A DNA stretch of 64,000 nt from assembly GCA_963969595.1 (NCBI GenBank), contig OZ018417.1:12092501-12156500 (forward strand). Direction: 5' to 3'. Positions 1 to 11,069 of this stretch are shown piece by piece (the first letter of the stretch is position 1; the number at the start of each line of letters is the position of its first letter). A model generated the notes under the pieces. It was given only the letters and a program-made list of their open reading frames with translations, did no database searches and was not told the origin of the DNA. The position numbers were made by a program, and so were the translations under genes. This stretch comes from Neckera pumila. Taxonomy: Eukaryota; Streptophyta; Bryopsida; Hypnales; Neckeraceae.

Positions 1-1716
1 CTTTTGTCCTGATTTTTTGAAATTTTTTTTAATATAGAAAAATTGTTAAGCTTCGTGGGAAAATTAATTTTTTTCAATTGGTGCCCGGGAACAAAATTCA
101 TGCCCAAATAAGCTCAAAACAGGGGAGAAGGGGCAGCAAAAAAAAATTGAATTTAAAAAAAAAAAAATTGAATTTATTTTCCCATAGATTATATTTTTGT
201 CTATCTGGAAAGCTTTTATTCATTCCATTTGGATTTGTTATGAGAAAATTATGGGCAATCTTTATTTTTTGAGCACTTAGAGCATCTTCCTAAAAAAATA
301 ACTTGTAGGATTCATTTTTGAATGCAATTTTTATAATTTAACCCCTAAAAGCCCAAGTGTCCCTGCGGGGGTTATTTGGTTCTTCGGGCAAGCTCATGTG
401 ACCTCAATTTTTCACATGTTTTTTTGAAACTTTTTGGGGAGATACAAAATCTCATTAGCTTCGCTGGAAGATAAATTTCATCCGACTTACCCTCCAAAAG
501 TTATGATGGATTGAATAAAAATTTCAGTTCGGGAATTTGCTGCCCCTCAGGAATCTGACTTTGACTCCCAAGGGGGCAACAAAGGTGGCAAGAAGTGGCA
601 AGAGAGGCTATTGTTGTGCCTATTGGGAGGTCACATGAGGCTTTAGGAGCTTGTAGATGTTAGAGATTTTGACATTTTTCAAAAAAAAAATTCCTACTTC
701 TAAAATACAAGTGCATCTTTCAATCCACCGTTCAGATTTCGGCTAGATCAAAAAATGTGTGATGGTATTTTTTTCAGAAAATGGCCTATTGTATTGTCAT
801 TTCTTGGGACATAGTGGCAAATTTTAATTTTTTTGAATATCGGGATAGTCTTGGATTGCCTTGAAAACTAGCATGCACATGCCTAACATGTTTCTCCATA
901 AGATGAAATTATAAATTGGAGGTCTGTAGTGGGAAAAAATTCAGCAAATGGCGGTCAAAGGCATCTGAAATTTTCGGGCACAGTGGAAAAAAAAAAAAAA
1001 AAAGACTTTGAATGCAAATATCTCCCAATCTGTACGGTCAAACCCCACGAAATTTTAACCATGTTCTCACACAAGTTAACTATAAGATCCAACGGGTACA
1101 TTCACAAAAAATCAATTTTTCAAACTTTTTTGATGAATGCTCTAGAAATGGCATTTTTGGGTGTTTTTTGAGGTAGAAAAGGCCTTGGGCTCTTAGGGGT
1201 TAAAAAAAAAAGTTCCAAATGGTTTAGTTTTTCTTGCTAGAACAATCTCACGATTGGGATTAGTGCATTTTAATTCCATCTAAATGGTATTAATATTTTA
1301 GATTTTCCTTCTATCTCATACCTACTTCTACTCAACAATTTTTTTAAGAATGAAAATTAAGTTTTTTTGGAATTTTTTTTCCCTGAGACTCTCAACTCAA
1401 TTCTCCACTAGATAGATTTAAAGCTCAAAACTTTGTAATGCAAAAATTTAAAGTTAAAAATGTTGAAAGTTCAAAACTCTAGTCCCACAATGTCCTGAAA
1501 AACTTGTTTTCTTCACTTTAAACGCAATTATCTTGCAATCTGTGCGGTCAAAAATTCTAAAAAAATTTCCACACATTTGCATTCTAATTAGGTGTAAGAT
1601 CCTACGATTAGATGTGCAAAAAAAATAATTTTCAAACTTTTTTACTCTTTACTATAGAAATGACAGTTTTGAGTGTGTTTTTTGCAAAAAAATGGCCTTG
1701 GGCCTGCCTTTACGGG
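1..1716. mobile_element. TTAA-flanked element, subfamily B, cut by window start and split by a nested element
   Basis: The flanks at 180-340 and 1204-1716 match, in reverse orientation, the complete element at 7778-8694 (shared landmarks: the GAATCCTACAAGTTATTTTT block, the AATCTCACC block, the CCTTGGGCC end). The right end reads CTTTACGGGTTAA, a mutated form of the usual CTTTAGGGGTTAA, with TTAA at 1717-1720. The left end lies outside the window. A second element (342-1199) is inserted in it. No convincing coding sequence remains; short open frames here are AT-rich chance frames. The subfamily assignment rests on alignment by eye. Confidence 0.65.
342..1199. mobile_element. Nested TTAA-flanked non-autonomous element, 858 bp
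   Basis: Flanked by TTAA at 338-341 and 1200-1203. The ends form an inverted repeat of about 16 bp: CCCCTAAAAGCCCAAG at left, and CTTGGGCTCTTAGGGG at right. A related unoccupied site near 63850 reads GCAATTTTTACAATTTAAAA where this copy has GCAATTTTTATAATTTAA, then the element, then TTAA plus an A run. This supports TTAA as the duplicated target. No transposase is visible; the element is probably mobilised in trans, if at all. Confidence 0.75.
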
Positions 1717-1720
1717 TTAA

Positions 1721-2278
1721 GAAAATGTAGAGCCAATCATCCATTTTGAATATTCAAATATTGTAAAATTATCATTTTGTTGCCCTTTGAAAGAAACATC
1801 TTGATGGCTTAATAATACACTACTTTTTATATTGAATTTTTTTAAATTTGAACTCAAGAAATACACTAATTAAATCATGATGTTAAGCACTATTATTTGT
1901 GCTATGAAGTTAAGTGCATTTTTATTCTCCAATTGAGTCTGTTTTATGGATTTTTGTAAATACTACATTTATTTACAAAGAACTCACAAAGAATCAACTA
2001 TAAAAATCAAAGAATCTTTTTGATATTTTAATAATATAAAAATTAAGATATAGCTTATTAAATGGAAAAGTATCAAATTTGAAATGAAATTTCTCATATT
2101 TTCTTTCTATCTTCATAAATATATTACCTACATGAATTTCTTCAAATTCATCATATAGAAAGTTTAAAAAGGAAAAACAACCAAGCACTGGTTGGAATGA
2201 TTGAGAAATTTTGTGGTAAAAAAGTCAAGGATGTTCTTTGTTCATCAATTAAATTTTGGACGTTGGAGCGCTGAGGGG
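1721..2278. other. AT-rich stretch ending in a TTAA-type terminus
   Basis: No gene is seen. The stretch ends in GCGCTGAGGGGTTAA (TTAA at 2279-2282), which resembles the right end of the mini-element at 3947-4017. I could not find a matching left end, so an element boundary here is only suspected. Confidence 0.35.
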
Positions 2279-2442
2279 TTAATATAGAAAAATAATGAAA
2301 TTGACCAAGTTTGGACCCGATATGTTTTTAGGTTTAGGAATCCTACAAAGTAATTAAGGATCTTTGTAAGGTACTTATTTTTTCATGCAATGAAAAGAAT
2401 TTTTAGAGTATAAAAGAACAAAAAGACCCTAATAGAAATGTA

Positions 2443-2554
2443 TTCTGTGTAGACTAGGAAAATGATTCACTAGAAGATCACATGACAAATTTGACTACCC
2501 GTTAATCTTTTCATAGTCATAGTCATTATCCTAGTCTACACGGATTTGTTTCTA
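2443..2554. repeat. 112-bp inverted repeat (hairpin-type MITE candidate)
   Basis: Two arms of about 32 bp face each other: TAGAAATGTATTCTGTGTAG... at left and ...CTACACGGATTTGTTTCTA at right, sharing the core GTGTAGACTAGGA, with roughly 48 bp between. No open frame crosses it. The size and near-perfect arms suggest a small foldback transposon remnant. No target duplication can be assigned with confidence. Confidence 0.55.
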
Positions 2555-2658
2555 CTAGATTTTGCTCAGATTTTGTTAGCTTGGGTGAAAACACCCAAAA
2601 CCATCCCTATATCCAATCTATAAGCTTCCATTGAAAGTATCCTCCTAAGTGTCCTTAA

Positions 2659-3942
2659 CCCCTAAAGGACCAAATTACACTTAGTTTATTTGGCAACATA
2701 GAGATTTTAGACAGCTCACTACAAATGGAGTGTTTATTTTTTTCTTTGAAATTTTTACACAACATGGGGACAAGGTTTTTCTTTTAGGCCCAAAAACTTT
2801 TATAACAATTGACTACATGGTTAAAAAATTATTTGTATGATATGTAATTTTCATTGCTCAATGGGCAACTCAAAAAATTCTTAAAAAATCACTTTTTCAT
2901 AAACAAAAATTTGACATTGGTTTTTTAGGTTTATATATACGTGAAATAATTTGAATAATTCTATTTCATTATTGAGATGAAAATTACAAGGAGCTTTAGT
3001 TTGCAAGCAGTTATAGATTCTCTACACTAAAATAAGGTTTGAAGTCCTTTATTCAAGTCAATTTTTCAATATTTTTTGAAATCAATAGAATCATAGGATG
3101 TAGATTGTTTATTACAACATTACAACCATTGGGATTGGCATTTTTCAATTCCATGTCTAAATATTTAACAAGTTAGCATGTTGAATCATTCTCTACTTCT
3201 TTCCTGGGTTCTTTTTTTCATTTTTAATGAAGTGCCAAAGTGGCGATATAAAATGTTAAGTGGTGCTTCAAATTTCATCTACATATTGGATAGAAAATAT
3301 CACATTAGTGTATATATCACATGTCCATAATTTTGTTTTCATCCACACTATGGTAATACAATCCAAGATTTTTTTTTTTAATTTGAAGTTTTCTGGAGAA
3401 AACTTTACAATTTTTTGCCATTTTTAGCCAAATTATCTTTTTCTAGTGCAATCTGGCACTAGAAGGCTAAAAAGAAGCGCTGCTTCTTCCTACTTACTAT
3501 TTTTGACTATTATTTCAAGTCATGTTGAGCCTGATACTGCTTTATTTGTCAAAAAATAAAAGATTCTTTATTTTTTTCCTATATGTTGAACAATTTAGAT
3601 GATTTGAAATTTTCAAGCCAATTTGCATTGAAGAATGAATCCAAAGAAGCACCACCATTTTAAACATTTTTTCATACAAAATGTGACCTTGTGAAGTCCA
3701 TCTGTCCTATTTTTGCAGGGCCAAAAAAAAGATTTTTTTGAATTCAAATGCAAATATCTTGCAATCCACACGGTGGAAATTTTTGAAATTTTTTCCACGT
3801 CTTCTCAAACTAGCATACAAAAAGATCCTATGGTTATATATGTCCAAAAGTGTATTTTTTTCTTTCTAAAATCTGGTACTTGTACTAGAATTGGCAATTT
3901 TGGAGCGTTTTTAATGAAAACATGGTCAAAATTAAATAGAGG
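2659..3942. mobile_element. TTAA-flanked element, subfamily A, interrupted by a hAT-like MITE
   Basis: TTAA lies at 2655-2658 and 3943-3946. The left end CCCCTAAAGGACCAA matches the subfamily A end found at 11.9, 17.1, 30.1, 40.6 and 48.5 kb. The internal blocks (GAAAATTACAAGGAGCTTTAG-like, TACTTACTATTTTT, GCAATCCACACGGTGGAAAT) follow the same order as in the other copies. The right end is eroded (AATAGAGG before TTAA). Without the 279-bp insertion and its 8-bp duplication the element is about 1 kb. Confidence 0.7.
3204..3482. mobile_element. hAT-like MITE inserted in a TTAA element
   Basis: Near-duplicate 8-mers flank it: CTTCTTTC at 3196-3203 and CTTCTTCC at 3483-3490. The ends CTGGGTTCTTTTTTTC and (reverse complement) CAGCGCTTCTTTTTAGCC form an imperfect inverted repeat. 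Related elements occur at 13553-13853, 13917-14198 and 61690-61952. The unoccupied version of the site (TACTTCTTTCTACTTAC) is present near 7433 in another subfamily A copy. Confidence 0.65.
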
Positions 3943-3946
3943 TTAA

Positions 3947-4017
3947 ACCCTCACCACCCAAAGGGCCCAATTTTGACCCCTTTCCAGTCTTTTTCTGATA
4001 CCCGAGGCGGTGAGGGG
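3947..4017. mobile_element. 71-bp TTAA-flanked mini-element
   Basis: Bounded by TTAA at 3943-3946 and 4018-4021. The ends are ACCCTCACC and GGTGAGGGG, a short inverted repeat. The left TTAA is the same one that ends the element at 2659-3942, so the two abut directly. Confidence 0.5.
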
Positions 4018-4021
4018 TTAA

Positions 4022-4970
4022 GACCATTCCCTTATCGTTAATTGTGATTGGTTGAATTTCTAAATTTTGTTTTTTTATCCAAGCTACATGACAGTTCAAA
4101 GGCGCAAGGAGCTTCTATTTTGAAAATTCATAGTAATCAGATGCCTTATATCTGTATATCTATACCTTTTAGTTAGTTAGTTAGATTATTACGGTGAGAA
4201 CTTCGGAGTCCTATGTCCCCCAATTGCATTCTAAATATAGTCAAAAAGCCCAATGCAAGGAGGGGTGCAGGGCTTTGTTTTGTGATGGTTTGACCCCCAC
4301 CATAAAAGCAATTGAATTTTGAAGTTTCTATGAATTAAAAAAATTAGAAAGTTATTTTTACTTTTATTTTGACTGTGGCAACAGCACATGGCACACTAGT
4401 AACTTATATAATGATCTCCAATTGCCAATACCACAAAAGAATGTTTTTTTCTTGAAAAAACTGCTTCCAATTATGCTAAAAAACTTATTTTGATACTTTT
4501 GAGTGTTTTCACCTTATTAAGGTAGTACCACCCATTCCCAATCAAGGAGCCATGACCAACATGTAGAAAACCACTACTTCCAATCAAGGTTGAAAACAGA
4601 TTTCAGTCAAAGCTTGGAATGCTTTGGAATACGTTTTTTCTCCTTTTCAAAGTTGGGACTAATGAAGTCATGACGCATGTCCTAAAGTGCATAGGAAGTA
4701 GTGAAAAAAGAAGTAAGAAGTACTAAATGGCAAAGTAGTTTTTCTAAAATCGGAATAAGAAGACTCTAGACATTGGCTATGGATTTGCAACACATCTTGG
4801 CTCCCAAAATTCATAGTAATTTCAATTTCAACATAAATGCAATTATAAAAAATTGGCAGTCTCAATATTTCTTATTGTCCTACATGGGAAAATTTTCCAT
4901 TGCCCCATATCTGTTCTGAAATTCCTTATCTGGTGCAAAATGCACACAACAGTGGTTTTACTTTTTGTCA
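4022..4970. other. Gene-free stretch with one diverged repeat copy
   Basis: No gene is seen. Positions 4258-4405 resemble the unit tandemly repeated at 26.4-27.7 kb (GAGGGGTGCA, ATTGAATTTTGAAGT, AAAAAATTAGAAAGTTA, CACACTAGTAA in the same order) but without the GTTT tract. The remainder is AT-rich and unrecognised. Confidence 0.4.
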
Positions 4971-5063
4971 AAGTTGAAGGTTCACTTTACCACAGTTGAG
5001 GATTATTTTATAACATTTGAGGATTCCTTTACTGCAGTTGAGGTTTACTTTCAGTTCAGTTAT
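4971..5063. repeat. Degenerate tandem repeat, about 21-23 bp x 4
   Basis: Successive units read AGTTGAAGGTTCACTTTAC, AGTTGAGGATTATTTTATAA, ATTTGAGGATTCCTTTACTG and AGTTGAGGTTTACTTTCAG. They look like a short decayed minisatellite. Confidence 0.6.
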
Positions 5064-5157
5064 TGTTGTTGAGTTTTCAATTCGGGTACACATGGTCGTG
5101 CAAAACACAAGAAGTACAACAAACACTACTTGTTCGATAGATTTTGTTGCATTCAAT

Positions 5158-5269
5158 CCTCTCTAATTGCATATCCTTGGCATAGGAGCAAAGGGGGTCT
5201 CAGCTCTCATCACAAGCATTTGTGCATCCACAACATTACAGACATATTGGGAATGTGCAATTAGAGAGG
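5158..5269. mobile_element. 112-bp MITE candidate with 14-bp inverted ends
   Basis: CCTCTCTAATTGCA begins at 5158 and its exact reverse complement TGCAATTAGAGAGG ends at 5269. There is no coding potential. The superfamily is unassigned because no clear target duplication is visible. Confidence 0.55.
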
Positions 5270-5272
5270 GTA

Positions 5273-6312
5273 AAGTGTTTTAGTGGCAAAGGTGACTTTG
5301 GTAAGGTAGTCTGATTTTAAAGTGACGGTTTAAGCCTACCTAATCCATCCTTGATAGTAATAGATATTTCAAGCAACACATCACTCATTCTTCGATAGAA
5401 CACATTTAGAACACAATTGCTTTTAGAACAGACTAACTTAATCTTTTGAACTTGCAAAAAAGGAATTTGAGTTTATCCAAGTGTAATTAGTGGTGTTGAA
5501 ACTTGTACCAAGGGTGATTTCTTAGACTCTGTACAAGCTTCTTTATTTGATGGATTTTGTGGTTGCTTGCCACTACTATTTGGAAAGGAGGTTGGCTTCT
5601 GCGGGCGCATATATGGTAACTGCATGCAGGTGTGTAGGGTTTGTGATTAGCCTTGGAATTTCAAGGCCTACATAATATCCCAAATAGGGGCACCTTTTGC
5701 ATTGTACACCCACAATTACATTCTTCTAGCAAAAATTGTCATGAAAATTGTCATGCAAAGTAAATTAACCCAACTTTAACCCTGTAAGGACGCCAATGGA
5801 TGACTTCATTGCTAACTGTAGAAATAAAACATGCACCCAATAGTCCAATAATCGGAGCATTTTGGTGTCTACCTTAGTCAAAGGGACCACTTCCTTCCAA
5901 AGTTAAGGTTTCATTGCAAATCTCCACAATTTACCTCCAAATGAAACTTGGATGATGGTGCAATGAAGCATCGGAGGCATGCGGGAACTGCACTGAGATC
6001 ACTTTTGTGCACAAACTACACGTCAATTGCTCCCAATTAAATCCTTATTCAACTTCCTCTGCGCATTCATACGCATTAGTACATCAAGATCTCCTTGTTT
6101 GTCCATACCGGAAAATATAAACTCAATCTTCACAATATTCAATCTACACTACTTTTAGCTTGAAAATAAAAGCAATGTGAAATCCTTAAAACAAATATAA
6201 AAGCCAACACAAAAATTAACCAATTTGCAATCTATGGTTGAATCTATTAATCCAATTTAGAACTAATACAAAAATAAATAAATGTCTATTTTTACAAATA
6301 ACCAGTCGTTAA
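5273..6312. other. Gene-free stretch with repeat fragments
   Basis: Around 5295-5445 there is a diverged relative of the element at 61358-61640 (AAGGTAGT, TTTAAGCCTA, TTCAAGCAACA, TAGAACACA). At about 5777 a TTAACCCTGTAAGGACGCC motif resembles a TTAA-element left end; the following 120 bp resemble 16256-16406 (GATGACTTCATTG, TTTAATAATTGGAGCA). No gene is recognised. Confidence 0.4.
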
Positions 6313-6316
6313 TTAA

Positions 6317-6816
6317 CCTTGAAAATATGGGCCCCATAACCATGGATTATGGCCTTCTAATCCTTCACTATCTTTGCTACAATTCTGCAACTATATATAA
6401 ATCAAATTTCATTTTTAAATTTTTCAAAGATAGAATCACATAAAAATTTGAAATTACTATTATTTCTTTAAGGAATAAGTGAAGAAAATTCATATCCAGT
6501 ACAAAATATGCTCAAAAAATAAGAATTTTTTCCCATTAATAGATATACATTATAATATATAACATCACGGTATAAACTATAGTTATTGTGTCATTGTAAA
6601 TTCATTAAATCACTAAACCATGGTTGTAGATCAAAAGTTCAAAGTGCAACAAAATATTGCATTTTCCAAATTTTCCAATTGGGGTAGAAACTATATTTGA
6701 TAAATGCCATTCATTAATTGGGCTCATATTAAAAAAATGTCATTTTTATAGCTTAAATTCACATCAAGAGTGTAGACCAAGAAGTGGCCAAAATAAACTA
6801 TAAAGATGATCTATGG
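6317..6816. mobile_element. Possible TTAA-flanked element, subfamily D, eroded
   Basis: It begins after TTAA at 6313-6316 and shares blocks with 19915-21217 and 41197-42045 (CTACCATTCTGCAACTA, the TTCATTTCGTTAG-like block). The right boundary (TTAA near 6817) is uncertain and the terminal repeat is eroded. Confidence 0.35.
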
Positions 6817-6899
6817 ATTAAGCACCTTCTTCTTCTGAAAAAGTAATGATACAATAGTGATTAATATTCAACTATTCAACTACTATTCAACTACAAAAG

Positions 6900-8756
6900 C
6901 AACAAACAATGTTTTTTTGGAAATATAGCAATTTTAGGCAACTCAGTGTGAATATTATTTTTTATTTTTTTCTTTAAAATTTTCACACAATATGTTCCTA
7001 AGGAAGTAGCTTTGAGATGTGATAATTTTCATAATTATTGACCCTATGCATTATTAAAAAATTATTGTATGATATGTAATTTTCATTGCTTGGTGAGCAC
7101 TTTGGGCACCACAATTTTTGAGAAAATCACTTTCTAAAAAAATAAAAATTTGAAATTGGTATTCTAGATTTCTATATACATAGAAAGCTTTGAATCATTC
7201 CATTTTGATTAATGAAATGAAAGTCTAAGGAGTTTTAGTTTGCGTGCAATGACAGAATCTCTACTCTACAATAAACTTTGAAATCCTTTATTTAACTCAA
7301 TTTTCAATATTTTTTGAAAAGAATAAAATCATAGGGTGTAGATTGCTTATTAGAACATTACAACAATTTGGATTGGTATTTTTCAATTCCATATCAAAAT
7401 TCTTAACAATTTAGTATTTTGAATTATTATCTACTTCTTTCTACTTACTATTTTTTTCCTATATGTTGTACAATTCCAAATGTTCTGAAAATTTTCAAGT
7501 ATATAGCCAACATGTCTTGAAGAATGAATCTAAAGAAGCACCAACAACATGGACATTTTTTCATAAAAAAAAATGTGAGCTTGTGAAGTGCAGCTGCCTT
7601 GTTTTTCCGCAGGGCAAAAAAAAAGGAATTTTGTCATTTCAAACGCTAATAACTTGCAATCTATTTAGTGGAATTTTTTGAAATTTTTCCCACATCTTCT
7701 CAAACTAGCATACTACAAGACCCTACGGTTTAATGTATCCAAAAATATATTTTTTTCTTCTAAAATTTGGTATCTAACCCCTAAAGTCCCAAGGCCATTT
7801 TTTTGGTCAAAAACCACTCAAAATTGCCATTTTTGTTGCGTTCATTCAAGAAAACAAAACAAAACAAAAATTTTGAATCTAATTATAGAATCTTGTACTT
7901 CACTTGTCTAAAATCTTGTGGTAAAAGTTTCATGAAGTTCGACCATGTAGATTGAAAGATATTAGCATTTAAAGTTGAAAAAGAAAGATTTTTTGAACAC
8001 TGGCATGCAACTTCAGATGACTTTGACAGCCATTTGTGGAATATTTTTGCACTACAGACTTTGAATATTAAAAAATCTCATGTTGAAGAATTGAGTTGAA
8101 AAAAAAATTAAAAAACAAAACAGACTTGGTTTTTATTCTTTAAAAAATTGTTAAGTAGCAGTAGGTCCAAGATTGAAAAAAAAAAAAAATTGTTAATAGC
8201 TCTAAGAGGGGATTGAAATACAATAATTTCAATGGTGAGATTGTTTTAGCAACTAAACGCAACCTTGTCAAACATTTCTTTTCAAAAAATTGTGAAAATC
8301 GCATTCAGAAATGAATCCTACAAGTTATTTTTTCAAAAAGATGCTCTAATTGCCCAAAAAACAAGATTGTCCAGAACTTTCTCATAATTAGTCCAAATAG
8401 AATGAATCAAAGCTTCACATGTAGACAAAAATATAGTATTTTAGGAAAAAAATTTAAAAATTCATTTTGACTTTTTGCATTTTTTTTTGTGTCACCCGCC
8501 GAGTTTAGTTTTAGGCTTTTTGTGGTATAACTTTTGCATCCGATCACCAATTGAAATAAAAAGCATATTCCCACAAAGCTAATCAACTTTTCTATCTTAT
8601 GAGAAAGTTTCAAAAAGTTTCATAAAAAATGGAGATCACCGGAACCTGTCCAAAATCCAATTTGTCCCCCGAGGGCACAATGGGACTTTAGGGATTAACT
8701 AGAAATGGCAATTTTGGAGCGTTCATGGTAAAAAGATAGTCAAAACCTTTAAGAGG
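6900..8756. mobile_element. TTAA-flanked element, subfamily A, host of a nested subfamily B element
   Basis: Internal blocks from 6910 to 7777 follow the order of 2690-3890 (ACACAATATGTTCCTAAGG, GTATGATATGTAATTTTCAT, TACTTACTATTTTTTTCCT). The right end TTTAAGAGG is followed by TTAA at 8757-8760. The left end is not clear. The element resumes at 8699 after the nested copy, in the conserved AGAAATGGCAATTTTGGAGC block. Confidence 0.6.
7778..8694. mobile_element. Nested TTAA-flanked element, subfamily B, 917 bp, complete
   Basis: The left end CCCCTAAAGTCCCAAGG and the right end TGGGACTTTAGGGA form an inverted repeat of about 14 bp. The right target copy is TTAA (8695-8698) and the left is CTAA (7774-7777), one substitution away. 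In unbroken subfamily A copies (3880 and 31610 regions) the flanking blocks TTTGGTA and AGAAATGGCA are only a few bases apart, which supports insertion here. This is the reference copy for the window-edge fragments. Confidence 0.7.
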
Positions 8757-8760
8757 TTAA

Positions 8761-9227
8761 AATGCACTCATGCAACCTCCCCCCAAAATTGGATGAAAAC
8801 CTAGTTTTCCACCCTACATTATTGCTCAAATTCATCTAAGGGACCCAAAACCCTTACATGGTCAAACCTTGAAGGCAAAAATGGATACCACATATACAAT
8901 CCTATTTTTTACTTGTACAATATGATGTATATACTAAAATATGGCAAGACATGCACCATTAAGTTGAAAATTCAACAACCAATATCTTTCATTTGGAGGT
9001 CATTTTAAATATAAGACCATATATGTAGAATGAGTGACCATTTTGCAACTTCTCAAACACGTAGGAAGTAGAATAATGATCTAAATTGGAAGTGCCATGC
9101 GTCATTGGATCTGGTTCAATATGAATACAAGCTTTTGTGATTGATGTTCACGTCAATTTATGCATTTTGTATGTCAAATCTCCCTCAAACACCATGCTAT
9201 AATCCAAATTGAGCTTCTTATCAAACC
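8761..9227. other. Gene-free AT-rich stretch
   Basis: No gene, terminal repeat or tandem repeat is recognised between two TTAA elements. Confidence 0.5.
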
Positions 9228-9231
9228 TTAA

Positions 9232-9768
9232 CCCGTAAAGAACTATGCATTCAAATTTAAACAACAAATGAACACAAATACAACCTTAGCATATAAAATT
9301 TGTTTTTCATCCATCGATTTTTGGAAGATTTTATATTAGTTCTTTAACATTTGCATGGTACAAATTTTGAAGACTATGCTTTGCAAATATTATATTATTC
9401 AATAGATATTGGTAGGTTAAAATTTTAAAAGTAACCTTTACAGTTCAAAAAATGACCCTTCAAAAATGAAATGAATAAAAAATTAAATTAAAACCTTCAA
9501 AAATCACTATGATTAGAACTTGACATTTTGAACTTTGAAGAAAAAAATTCTTCTTATAACACAAATATTCAATCTACAATTGATTTCAAAAGAAAATTTC
9601 ATTTTTTGGCTTTAAATTTTGTTGAAAACTATTGATTTGTGTATTACTTAATTGAACCATATGGATATGACCTATGGATTGTATTTTACAAATATTGTTT
9701 GAGATTCATCATTAATAATACATCTTCACAATTTTAGAAATTTGCACTATTCCCTAATCCTTTAGGGA
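9232..9768. mobile_element. TTAA-flanked element, subfamily C, 537 bp
   Basis: TTAA lies at 9228-9231 and 9769-9772. The ends are CCCGTAAAGAAC and CCTTTAGGGA. It shares internal blocks with 21343-21995 in the same orientation (TTCATCCATC, TCTTTAACATTTG, GATTTTGCTTTGCAAATATT) and with reversed fragments at 23.9-24.3 and 25.7-26.1 kb. It is non-coding. Confidence 0.6.
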
Positions 9769-9772
9769 TTAA

Positions 9773-10915
9773 CTTCTAAAGGACAATTGAAAATTTGGGT
9801 AGGTTCCTATGAAGATATTGGTCAGATGTTTATGAAATTTTGATACAAGATGTGAACATGTATTCCCTTAGTATGAATCTATTTTTTTTCCCGATTGAGT
9901 GCCTGAATCAAAAGTTATGTTGCCCTGAACATTTTTTTTAGCCTAGACAATTTGGGAATCTTTTAGAAATATTTGAAGAAATACTTATCAACTTTTGAAA
10001 CTTGACATGTATGTAACTTACAAAATATGGCATAGAACTGTCCCAGAAAAACAAATTTTAGTCCTCAAATTACATTCTAAGAGGAGTCAGACTTTATTAG
10101 CTAAATTGGGGTGGTTTTAGGAAAAAAAACATTTTCTTTGAACTTCAAGTCTTGTTATCTTGCAATCTGAAGTTTAAGTTCTTAAAAAATTTCCCACATA
10201 TTCCAAATGTTTGTCTCTATTTTTTCAGTGTTGGGATTTCAAATAAAAATTTCTTCATTGCACAAGACATCATCAAAACATGATTAGAATATTGTCAATT
10301 CACTTGATGTCCTTGTATTGTAAGGTGATTCAAAATAAGCTAGACTCCATATTTGCTTCTAAATTTTGCTGAATAATGTCACATTTAACTACTTTTGGAC
10401 TTTTGAAAGTCAAGAAGTAATAATGGTCATCCGGAGAAAAAAAATGGTCATCAAGAGATAATCCAAAACATTGGGAGATCTAGACAAAACATCTGAATTT
10501 AAACAAATAGTGAGAGATCTCTACAAACATCGGGAGATTTTTTGATGTTATCCACATATCTCCAAATGTTTAGTATATAATTCATTGAATAGTCTAGAAG
10601 TAGTTAAATGTGGCATAATGAACCTAACATCATATAAGTGTAAATGGTCAAAATCCTCATTTTTGTATAGAACCAAAAATTTACTCCAAAAGGGCCCAAA
10701 GTTTGTTGGCCTTGTTTTCTAGGAATGTAAAAAAGTTTTATAATCTCTCAATTTGCACAATCAAATGGGCAAAATTATTTTTGCACATTGCCTTATTTAT
10801 TTATCACACTTTCATACGGTTGGAAATTTTTTTCTTAAGTTTGGACAAAGCATAAGAAAGTGGTAATTTTGAACTTTTTCTTTCCTCTTCTAAAACACCC
10901 TCTGGCCTTTTGAAA
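9773..10915. mobile_element. Candidate TTAA-flanked element abutting the previous one
   Basis: It begins directly after the TTAA at 9769-9772 with CTTCTAAAGGAC and ends before TTAA at 10916-10919. Its blocks (GATGTGAACATG, TTGTTATCTTGCAATCTG, AAATTTCCCACATATTC) recall other TTAA elements, but the termini are eroded. A separate inverted-repeat element lies inside at 10371-10620. Confidence 0.4.
10371..10620. mobile_element. 250-bp inverted-repeat MITE
   Basis: The left arm AATAATGTCACATTTAACTA continues as CTTTTGGAC. It pairs with the right arm, whose reverse complement begins ATTATGCCACATTTAACTA and continues CTTCTAGAC. The arms exceed 30 bp with a few mismatches. The interior repeats GGGAGAT several times. 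There is no coding potential. Confidence 0.6.
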
Positions 10916-11069
10916 TTAACCCTTGAAGGGTGGATGAGGCCCCAAAGTGGTTGATGAATGACTATGCATTATTCATCATAGGCCGCGTCATTATCATGGT
11001 CAACTAAAAAGGACGGGCTGGTCACCGTGGAAATCATCCTCTTTGGTATAGTGTGAGTCATTTGTTTAA

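Noticed and set aside
929..1171. Short frames recurring in several TTAA elements (for example KFLPHVLKSAYYKI-like peptides)
   Set aside because: They look similar because the DNA repeats are similar. They lack consistent starts and lengths and carry frameshifts between copies, so no conserved protein can be claimed.
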